Positions 14,792 to 21,073 of a stretch of DNA of 23,885 nucleotides are shown in pieces; the stretch's first letter is position 1; every line of letters begins with the position of its first letter. Made by a program: the position numbers and the translations under genes. The stretch spans positions 1 to 23,885 of the forward strand of contig CBFHLC010000034.1 in the NCBI GenBank assembly GCA_965656605.1, read 5' to 3'. Source of the DNA: Litorivicinus sp965656605. Its GTDB lineage: Bacteria; Pseudomonadota; Gammaproteobacteria; Pseudomonadales; Litorivicinaceae. Below the pieces are notes generated by a model that was given only the letters and a program-made list of their open reading frames with translations, was not told where the DNA came from and made no database searches.

Positions 14792-16000
14792 ATGCAGGCT
14801 GACAAGCTAACAGTCATCGGAAGTCAGGATCAATCGCTAGAAGCGCTTATTGATTGGCCCGCTGAGCCTATACGCGGATATGCCTTGTTCGCGCACTGCT
14901 TTACCTGCGGCAAGGACTTATTCGCAGCCCGTCAGATTGCGCGGTCCTTGGCCGGTAAGGGCATCGCCTGCGTTCGATTTGACTTCACTGGCGTCGGCCG
15001 CAGCGAAGAATCTCCTGAACTGGCGGGGTTTTCCCATGACGTTGACGATCTGATTGCGGTCTACCGCCATCTGGCTAGGGACTATGACGCCCCTGCGTTG
15101 TTGATCGGCCATAGCCTAGGCGGCGCAGCGGTGCTGGCCGCGGCCCACCACTTGCCGGATCTGATGGGTGTCGTAACCATTGGTGCGCCCTTCGACCCCG
15201 AACATGTTAGCCACTTAATTCCCGACGAAGCGATCTCCCAAATCGAAGCCGTGGGCTACAGTGATGTTCGATTGGGGCAACGCGATATCAAGGTGCGTGA
15301 CTCGTTTCTGACCTCGATCAAAAACCAAGATGCCGAGCGTGACATCGGCCGTTTACGCAAGCCCTTGCTGGTCATGCACGCACCTAACGATGAGTTGGTC
15401 GAGCTAGAAAACGCGGCCAGAATCTACAACGCCGCCAAACACCCAAAATCGTTCGTCTCACTGGATAGCGCAGATCACATGGTCTCGCGGCGTGAGGATG
15501 CATTGTATGCCGCCGAGGTTATCAGCGCGTGGGCGTCCCGATACATGCCACCTGCCCCGGCCGATCAATTCCCGGCCGATCGGGTTATTGTGACCGAAAC
15601 CAACACCGGCAAGTTCCAGCAGCTGATTCATGCCGAGGGTCATCGCCTGATTGCCGACGAGCCGTTAAAAGTAGGCGGTGACGATACTGGGGCCAGTCCA
15701 TATGGATTACTCGGTGCTGCTTTGGGCGCCTGCACCTCAATGACAATTCGCATGTACGCCGAGCGTAAAAAGATCCCGCTGGAAAACATTCGCGTCGAAG
15801 TCAGTCACAAGAAAGTTCATATCCAGGACTGCGACGGGTGCGAACAAAGAGGCCAGCGGATTGACGAGTTCACTCGCCACATCCAACTGACCGGATCACT
15901 TAGCACGGATCAAGTCAACGCTCTGCTTAAAATCGCAGACCGCTGCCCTGTTCACCAAACCCTTGAGCGGGCCAACAAAATAGTGACTCAGTTGGCCTAG
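14792..16000 (+). CDS. Alpha/beta-hydrolase–OsmC fusion protein
   Basis: 402 residues from the ATG at 14792, with AGGGTG six bases before it; an in-frame GTG at 14783 lies inside that ribosome site. Residues 1–250 are an alpha/beta-hydrolase with nucleophile Ser108 (GHSLGG), Asp200 (APNDELV) and His229 (SADHMV), a complete triad. Residues 265–402 are an OsmC/Ohr-like domain with the redox cysteine pair Cys314 (LGACTSMTIRMYAERK) and Cys385 (DRCPVHQTLERA), plus a CDGC at 347–350 usual in this fusion subfamily. OsmC domains reduce organic hydroperoxides with thiols, and the hydrolase may release acyl or ester substrates, but the joint substrate is not known. The stop shares bases with the convergent DUF2892 stop (CTAG). 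Confidence 0.92.
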   Translation: MQADKLTVIGSQDQSLEALIDWPAEPIRGYALFAHCFTCGKDLFAARQIARSLAGKGIACVRFDFTGVGRSEESPELAGFSHDVDDLIAVYRHLARDYDAPALLIGHSLGGAAVLAAAHHLPDLMGVVTIGAPFDPEHVSHLIPDEAISQIEAVGYSDVRLGQRDIKVRDSFLTSIKNQDAERDIGRLRKPLLVMHAPNDELVELENAARIYNAAKHPKSFVSLDSADHMVSRREDALYAAEVISAWASRYMPPAPADQFPADRVIVTETNTGKFQQLIHAEGHRLIADEPLKVGGDDTGASPYGLLGAALGACTSMTIRMYAERKKIPLENIRVEVSHKKVHIQDCDGCEQRGQRIDEFTRHIQLTGSLSTDQVNALLKIADRCPVHQTLERANKIVTQLA

Positions 16001-16012
16001 TCTGTCTTTGTG
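15970..16012 (+). terminator. Terminator-like hairpin at the end of the hydrolase–OsmC gene
   Basis: GGCCAAC (15970–15976) and GTTGGCC (15991–15997) form a 7-base stem with a 14-base loop lying in the last codons of the gene. They are followed by TAGTCTGTCTTTGTG, moderately T-rich. The loop is large for an intrinsic terminator, so this may be partial. In the opposite direction no T-run follows the stem. Confidence 0.4.
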
Positions 16013-16197
16013 TTCAGTCCTAACACTGCGTAAAGGCCGCAAAAACGCATAAAAGCAGTCGCAGCAACCACTAAACCTACCCCGAATGACAACCAAACCC
16101 AGGTCGGGTTCGTGAACAACACGGGACCTGCAATGATAAATACCAACGCGATAGCTAGTCGGATGGTGCGATCTAAATTTCCAACATTCTGTTTCAT
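15997..16197 (-). CDS. Small DUF2892 (YgaP-type) membrane protein
   Basis: 66 residues from the ATG at 16197; a longer frame upstream lies in nsrR. The start is translationally coupled, as ATG and the nsrR stop share ATGA. The N-terminal KQNVGNLDRTIRLAIALVFI and C-terminal FMRFCGLYAVLGLNT frame two transmembrane hairpin helices. This is the DUF2892 pattern, also found as the membrane part of YgaP-like rhodaneses. The C-terminal motif is usually C-P-L-Y; here it is C-G-L-Y. Function is unknown. Being the last gene of the cydABX–nsrR unit suggests expression under NO or respiratory stress. The Cys near the membrane face could be redox- or nitrosation-sensitive, but that is speculation. Confidence 0.85.
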   Translation of the reverse strand: MKQNVGNLDRTIRLAIALVFIIAGPVLFTNPTWVWLSFGVGLVVAATAFMRFCGLYAVLGLNTKTD

Positions 16198-16658
16198 TTC
16201 ATATCCTCTGTATCCTTGGACCGATCCACCCATGAGATGCGCTCCAATAATTGATCTTTATTTCTAGCAATATCTGCAACGCTGGTTTGATCTAACACCC
16301 GCATAAAAGCAGCCGTTGCCTCTTTTAGTGTGCTGGATAGTTGGCAAACACCCAGCAAGACACACCGATTCGTTTCTGGGTTGAAGCACTCCACCAAATC
16401 CAGATCACCCTCGGTCAGTCGAACCACTTCGCCGACACTGATGTCCTCAGCAGGTTTGGCCAACCGAAATCCGCCATTGCGCCCGCGGACGGTCTCTAGA
16501 AAGCCGCAGCGGCCGAGATGATGGACCACCTTTACAATTTGCGGCCGGCCTACTTTGTGAACATCAACCACCTGATCAATGCGAACCAGTTGCGGCGTAT
16601 TCAGCGCTGCAAGTTGCAAGCAGCGCATGGCGTAATTGGTATAGCTAGTAAGCTTCAA
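16194..16658 (-). CDS. nsrR: NsrR-type Rrf2 family transcriptional regulator
   Basis: 154 residues from a TTG at 16658, supported by a strong AAAGGTGAT ribosome site. Rrf2 proteins bind DNA by an N-terminal winged helix (MKLTSYTNYAMRCLQLA; GRPQIVKVVHHLGRCGFLETVRGRNGGFRLAKP, about 37–69). NsrR senses nitric oxide through an Fe–S cluster. Three clustered cysteines are present at 91, 99 and 105 (C-x7-C-x5-C) in LVECFNPETNRCVLLGVCQLSSTL. This is the spacing I associate with NsrR of the Neisseria/betaproteobacterial type rather than IscR or CymR. Position after cydX in the cyd unit, and an NsrR-like palindrome over the cydA promoter, support NsrR and predict autoregulation. An unrelated Rrf2 Fe–S regulator is the main alternative. 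Confidence 0.82.
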   Translation of the reverse strand: MKLTSYTNYAMRCLQLAALNTPQLVRIDQVVDVHKVGRPQIVKVVHHLGRCGFLETVRGRNGGFRLAKPAEDISVGEVVRLTEGDLDLVECFNPETNRCVLLGVCQLSSTLKEATAAFMRVLDQTSVADIARNKDQLLERISWVDRSKDTEDMK

Positions 16659-16682
16659 TCACATCACCTTTGTCAGTGGACA

Positions 16683-16790
16683 TCAGTCAGGCGCATCCGA
16701 ATCAGACGCGTTAATCTCATACCAAAGACCGTTTAACACACCGAAGCTAACCGCAAGCCCCAAGCCTAACATCCAAGCGAAATACCACAT
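16683..16790 (-). CDS. cydX: CydX small subunit of cytochrome bd oxidase
   Basis: 35 residues: one transmembrane helix beginning MWYFAWMLGLGLAVSFGVLN and continuing GLWYEINAS, ending in an acidic tail. The MWYFAW-LG-xxA-SFGV pattern is that of CydX (YbgT). CydX binds CydA and stabilises the haem site and activity of bd-I oxidase. The ATG at 16790 has GGAG ten bases upstream. The gene begins ten bases after the cydB stop and is followed 24 bases later by nsrR. It is easily missed because of its size. Confidence 0.93.
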   Translation of the reverse strand: MWYFAWMLGLGLAVSFGVLNGLWYEINASDSDAPD

Positions 16791-16800
16791 GTTACTCTCC

Positions 16801-17946
16801 TCAATACCACTGGTTGGAGTTGGTTTTCAGGTCCGTCTCTCGAACACGGCCCCACAAAACTTTGTAAACCCATGCTGTGTACATCAGGATCAGCGGTAGA
16901 AAAACCACCGTACAAATCAGCATGATAAATAACGTAGTTTCACTCGAGCTGGAGTCAAACACGCTCAAGCTGTGAGATGGATGAGTACTGCTGGGCAGCA
17001 AAATAGGGAACAAACTGATGCCGACACTAGTAATAACGGAGGTGATCGCCAGTTTGTTGCTAACAAAAGCCCATCCATGCCAGCTCCAACGAGCTAACAA
17101 TGACGCGACCAGCGACGCACCTATGCCAAGGATCGGGACCAACCACAGCACAGGATGGTTGGCATAGTTATCGATCAATCCGGACTGCACTAGCTCAACC
17201 GTCTTGTATAAGGGATTGGATGGGCCATCCGTTTGAGCATGAGTGACCTGATAACCCACAAGACCCTGCGAGAGCCACACCCCAGCGCCGGCATACAACA
17301 ACCCCGCCACCACTCCCGACAAGCCGGCGATACGCTGAGCACGCTGCTGAATGACTCCATCCGTTTTCAAAGTCAGATACAAAGCCCCATGAGTGACAAG
17401 CAGCGCTACGCTGACCAACCCTGCTAATAGTGCAAATGGGTTCAACAGGCCCAGCAGGTTACCGGTGTAAAACGGACGCAGGTTGTCATCAAAGTAAAAG
17501 GGTACGCCTTGCAGCACGTTGCCCATCGCAACACCAAAAATCAGCGCTGGAATCAGCCCGCTATAGACCAAAACGTAATCCCAGCGGTTCCGCCAGCTGG
17601 CCTCTGGTCGCTTTGAGCGAAACTTAAACGCAACCGGGCGAACAATTAACGCCGTCAGCGTCAGGAACATCGCCAAATAAAAACCCGAAAAGCTAAGGGC
17701 GTAAAGCGCAGGCCACGCGGCGAAAATGGCGCCGCCACCTAGGATCAGCCATACCTGATTGCCCTCCCAAACCGGGCCGACCGTATTGATAACGACTCGG
17801 CGTTCGCTATCGGTCTTGCCAATCGTCGTCAGCAACGTGGCCACGCCCAAATCAAATCCATCAGCCAAGGCGAATCCGATTAACAAAGCGCCCAATAGAC
17901 CCCACCAGATCAGGCGAAGGGTTGTGTAATCAAAGAAATCCATCAT
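16801..17946 (-). CDS. cydB: Cytochrome bd ubiquinol oxidase subunit II
   Basis: 381 residues (E. coli CydB 379). Starts at one of two tandem ATGs (17946 or 17943), three bases after cydA. CydB forms the bd oxidase heterodimer with CydA. Conserved blocks are LRLIWWGLLGALLIGFALADGFDLGV, the VGPVWEGNQVWLILGGGAIFAAWP stretch (about 57–80), the FSGFYLAMFL helix, a middle GNVLQGVPFYFDDNLRPFYTGNLLGLLNPFALL, and the C-terminal PSSTHPSHSLSVFDSSSS and LYTAW-like segment. About nine membrane helices are expected. The close match to E. coli CydB, rather than the cyanide-insensitive CioB type, agrees with the long-Q-loop CydA and the presence of CydX. Confidence 0.97.
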   Translation of the reverse strand: MMDFFDYTTLRLIWWGLLGALLIGFALADGFDLGVATLLTTIGKTDSERRVVINTVGPVWEGNQVWLILGGGAIFAAWPALYALSFSGFYLAMFLTLTALIVRPVAFKFRSKRPEASWRNRWDYVLVYSGLIPALIFGVAMGNVLQGVPFYFDDNLRPFYTGNLLGLLNPFALLAGLVSVALLVTHGALYLTLKTDGVIQQRAQRIAGLSGVVAGLLYAGAGVWLSQGLVGYQVTHAQTDGPSNPLYKTVELVQSGLIDNYANHPVLWLVPILGIGASLVASLLARWSWHGWAFVSNKLAITSVITSVGISLFPILLPSSTHPSHSLSVFDSSSSETTLFIMLICTVVFLPLILMYTAWVYKVLWGRVRETDLKTNSNQWY

Positions 17947-17949
17947 GAG

Positions 17950-19518
17950 TTATTTCCCCATCGCCGGTTGAGTCGATCCAGACAGCGTTACGCCAGGTGC
18001 GGTTTGCTCTGGCCCCACTCCAATTGTTTTCAGCATCAAACGCACCTCGATATAGATCAGCACGGCATACAGCGCGGTGAATCCCCCCAAGGTGGCAACC
18101 AGCTGCCAGACCTGTAAACCACTGACCCCGTTAGCAGTCGGCAGGACGCCATCGATAATCCAGGGCTGACGTCCATACTCCGCCACGAACCAGCCCAACT
18201 CGCAGGCCACCCAAGGCAAGGGCCAGCTAAACATCAGTACTTTTAGGAACCAGCGGTGCTGGGTAATACGACGCCGTGAAGACAGATAAAACGCATACCC
18301 TGTGGCTAAGATAAAGAAGAAGCCCAGAGCGACCATTAAGCGGAACGACCAAAACAAGGGAGCGATATTTGGAATTAGCGTGTCTGCGGCCGCGTCTAAC
18401 TCTGCTGGAGTGGGCGCCAACGGGTCGACCGCAATCGGATCCAGCAACATGGCGTAGCCTAGATCTTGCTTTAAGGCTTCAAAGGTTGCCCGAGCCAAGT
18501 CGTTGGAGCGGTCTTGCTGAAAGAGTCGCAGTGCTTTGCGCGCTTCAACACCCAACTCGATCCGTTCACGGCCCTCGGCCACGATATCGTTAATGCCTTC
18601 CACCTCGGTATCCAAGGATCGAGTCGCGATCAGCCCTAGTGCATAAGGAATTTTCAATTCGTAGTGCGTTTCACGTGCTTCGCGATCGGGAATGCCCACC
18701 AACGTGAACCCGGCTGGTGCCTCTTCGGTCTCCCACATGCCTTCGATCGCTGCCAGCTTCATTTTTTGGTTCTCGGTCAAGGTGTAGCCTGACTCGTCAC
18801 CCAACACAACGACGGACAAGGCTGACGCCAGACCAAAAGCGCTGGCCACCACAAATGAGCGTTTCGCTAATTCAACGTGGCGATTTTTCAACAAGAAGTA
18901 CGAACTGATGGCCAGAACAAAGATGGCCCCAGTGACGTAACCCGCAGATACGGTGTGGACAAATTTCGCTTGGGCGACTGAGTTCGAGAGGACCGCGCCA
19001 AAGTCGACCACCTCCATACGCATGGTGTCAAGATTGAACTCAGATCCTACGGGGTGCTGCATCCACCCGTTGGCTACCAAAATCCAAAGCGCCGAAAAGT
19101 TGGATCCAATGGCCACCAAGAAAGTCACCATCAAATGCTTAACCTTGGACAGCTTTTCCCAACCAAAAAAGAACAGACCTACAAAAGTGGCTTCAAGGAA
19201 GAACGCCATCAGCCCTTCAATCGCCAGGGGCGCACCGAATACGTCCCCGACGTAATGGCTGTAATAGCTCCAATTCATGCCGAACTGGAATTCCATCACG
19301 ATGCCGGTGGCCACTCCCATCGCAAAGTTGATTCCGAACAGCTTGCCCCAGAACTGAGTCATGTCACGCCATACCGTTTTGCCACTCATGACATACACGC
19401 TCTCCATGATGACAAGCATGAAGGACAAGCCAAGCGTGAGAGGAACAAATAAAAAGTGGTACATCGCTGTTGCTGCGAACTGCAGCCTAGAGAGCTCTAC
19501 CAGCGTTTGGTCAATCAT
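17950..19518 (-). CDS. cydA: Cytochrome bd ubiquinol oxidase subunit I
   Basis: 522 residues from the ATG at 19518, preceded by AGGTGATC; an in-frame GTG at 19527 lies within that ribosome site. Length equals E. coli CydA (522). CydA binds haems b558, b595 and d and oxidises ubiquinol. His21 in LSRLQFAATAMYHF corresponds to E. coli His19; KFVHTVSAGYVTGA holds the b558 His, and FRLMVALGF the b558 Met. GRQPW (in VAEYGRQPWIIDGVLPT) is intact. The Q-loop is long (about 230–380, with GIPDREARETHYELKIPYALGLIATRSLDT), the bd-I type. It heads the cydABX–nsrR–DUF2892 unit and is transcribed from a promoter overlapped by an NsrR-like palindrome. Confidence 0.98.
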   Translation of the reverse strand: MIDQTLVELSRLQFAATAMYHFLFVPLTLGLSFMLVIMESVYVMSGKTVWRDMTQFWGKLFGINFAMGVATGIVMEFQFGMNWSYYSHYVGDVFGAPLAIEGLMAFFLEATFVGLFFFGWEKLSKVKHLMVTFLVAIGSNFSALWILVANGWMQHPVGSEFNLDTMRMEVVDFGAVLSNSVAQAKFVHTVSAGYVTGAIFVLAISSYFLLKNRHVELAKRSFVVASAFGLASALSVVVLGDESGYTLTENQKMKLAAIEGMWETEEAPAGFTLVGIPDREARETHYELKIPYALGLIATRSLDTEVEGINDIVAEGRERIELGVEARKALRLFQQDRSNDLARATFEALKQDLGYAMLLDPIAVDPLAPTPAELDAAADTLIPNIAPLFWSFRLMVALGFFFILATGYAFYLSSRRRITQHRWFLKVLMFSWPLPWVACELGWFVAEYGRQPWIIDGVLPTANGVSGLQVWQLVATLGGFTALYAVLIYIEVRLMLKTIGVGPEQTAPGVTLSGSTQPAMGK

Positions 19519-19536
19519 CTTGATCACCTATCGTTA

Positions 19537-19559
19537 AAGATATATTTGAAATACATCTT
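19537..19559. promoter_or_regulatory. Predicted NsrR-binding palindrome
   Basis: A 23-base inverted repeat: AAGATATATTT, a central G, AAATACATCTT. The half-sites match at ten of eleven positions. This fits the published gammaproteobacterial NsrR consensus, in which AAGATGYATTT-type halves mirror each other. It covers the -10 element of the cydA promoter and its presumed start site, and so would block transcription when the regulator is bound. The cognate regulator gene is in the same operon. Confidence 0.72.
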
Positions 19560-19583
19560 ATTACTGAGGTAACGTAGAGTCAA
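19555..19583 (-). promoter_or_regulatory. Sigma70-type promoter of cydA
   Basis: Reading the minus strand, -35 TTGACT (19583–19578) and -10 TAAGAT (19560–19555) are separated by exactly 17 bases. The -35 matches consensus at five of six bases and the -10 at four of six, including the key first A and last T. The start would be near 19548, about 30 bases before the cydA ATG. Confidence 0.6.
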
Positions 19584-19612
19584 ACGCAGACGTACGGTAT
19601 CGACGGAACACC

Positions 19613-21073
19613 TTGATTGAACATGATCTAAATCAAACATCAGAAAGATTGACCCTTAAAACTCAGAAATTCATCAGCATCGGCTTGGCGATCCTGGGTC
19701 AGTGTTGCGTGGTGTTGTTTGCCTATTTGCTCAGTCGCGATCTAAGTTCGGGAGCTTTGAGTATCCAGACGCCCGTGGTCTTGGTACTTCGCTTGCTACT
19801 CCCTCGCTTGGCTCAGTTCGTGGTTGATTCGTCTACCTTGCAGTTAGAACCTCATCGCAGGCGCACCCACCTTAAACAGGCTTTATTTAGCGACCGCCCT
19901 TGGCGTCACTCTATTCGCGGATTCATTGCAGAGGAGTCGCTGCAACGGGAACAGCTGGCCCGACGAAGCTCAGAATTTCAAATTCAAACATTAATCCCCA
20001 GCGTTATAATTATTTGGGCCGCCATGGTGTGGACGCATCTGTACATCGCACTTCTTGTGCTGATCACACTGCCCATCATCCCTCTGTTTTTGATCGTAAT
20101 TGGCTCGCAAACTGCCGGTCGCGCCAAGACTCAACTCGCCGGTCTAGAGCGGTTGGGCTCATTTGTTAGCGACCAACTCAAAGGTCTACCCGACCTTTAC
20201 GCCGCCCGCGCTGGCGCCCGGGCCGCTGAGCAATCCGAACAAGCCAGTACAGTCCACCGCCAAGGCACCTTTGCGGTGTTGAAGATTGCATTTTTGTCAT
20301 CGGCCGCGATTGATTTTATTGCCAGCTTGGCAATCGCATTGATTGCCGTTCACGTCGGTGTTGGCCTGCTGGATCTACTGTCATTTCAATCAATCGACCA
20401 ATTACAACTTCAACAGGGTCTGTTCCTACTGATACTGGCCCCCGAGGTGTATTTGCCTTGGCGCAAACTGGCCGGTTCTTGGCACGACCGAACCCAAGCA
20501 AAGCTGGCCAAAGAAAAGTTAGCTGAATGGTCGGTCGCAACTCGACCTGATGAATCGGACCTTCTACCAGGGCAAGTTCAAATTTTACAAAAGACCTACC
20601 CGGCAGGATCTAAAATATGGATCAGCGGCCCAAGCGGTCAGGGCAAAAGCCAGCTATTAGAGAGCATCCTAGGTCTGGGGCTAAACCAAATGACTGCCGG
20701 CGGCCGAGTCAGCTGGGTGGATCAGCAACCTTGGTTATTCAGCGCATCCATTCGACAAATGCTAACCGTTGTCCAAGGGACGGTTGACGACAAAACCCTG
20801 CTCAACTGGATTCACGAATTACGGCTGGATCAACGCATTACTTCACTGGATCAGCCGATCCCGCCGGAATCGTTGTCCGGAGGCGAGCAACAAAGATTGG
20901 CTGTCTTGCGGGCGATGTCACGCCAGCCCGATGTATTGCTATTGGACGAGGTCACCGCTGCTCTAGACGCTGATAACGCCTCGCATCTATGGAGATGGCT
21001 AAATACACACCCGCTCACCGTGATTGCCGCCAGTCATACGCCTATCCAACACACCGACCGGATCTGCTTATGA
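19613..21073 (+). CDS. cydD: CydD, heterodimeric ABC exporter subunit for cytochrome bd assembly
   Basis: 486 residues from a TTG at 19613. No ATG or GTG lies between the preceding in-frame stop (19565) and the first membrane helix, and GGA lies eight bases before the TTG. CydDC is needed for haem insertion into bd oxidase and exports reduced thiols or haem-linked substrate. Membrane helices run to about residue 285. The nucleotide domain carries Walker A GPSGQGKS (339–346), Q-loop WVDQQPWLF, signature LSGGEQQR (421–428), Walker B VLLLDE (441–446) and His475 (ASHT). At 486 it is about 100 shorter than E. coli CydD (588), with shortened linker and nucleotide domain, but all motifs are intact. 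The stop overlaps cydC by ATGA. Divergent from cydA. Confidence 0.92.
   Translation: MIEHDLNQTSERLTLKTQKFISIGLAILGQCCVVLFAYLLSRDLSSGALSIQTPVVLVLRLLLPRLAQFVVDSSTLQLEPHRRRTHLKQALFSDRPWRHSIRGFIAEESLQREQLARRSSEFQIQTLIPSVIIIWAAMVWTHLYIALLVLITLPIIPLFLIVIGSQTAGRAKTQLAGLERLGSFVSDQLKGLPDLYAARAGARAAEQSEQASTVHRQGTFAVLKIAFLSSAAIDFIASLAIALIAVHVGVGLLDLLSFQSIDQLQLQQGLFLLILAPEVYLPWRKLAGSWHDRTQAKLAKEKLAEWSVATRPDESDLLPGQVQILQKTYPAGSKIWISGPSGQGKSQLLESILGLGLNQMTAGGRVSWVDQQPWLFSASIRQMLTVVQGTVDDKTLLNWIHELRLDQRITSLDQPIPPESLSGGEQQRLAVLRAMSRQPDVLLLDEVTAALDADNASHLWRWLNTHPLTVIAASHTPIQHTDRICL

Noticed and set aside
19520..19546. Plus-strand promoter for cydD (TTGATC, TATATT)
   Set aside because: The spacer is only 15 bases and the -35 matches just four positions, so it is not listed as a feature, though a cydD promoter must lie nearby.
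19613..19638. TTGAT…ATCAA resembling an FNR site at the cydD start
   Set aside because: The half-sites are 14 or more bases apart instead of the required four.
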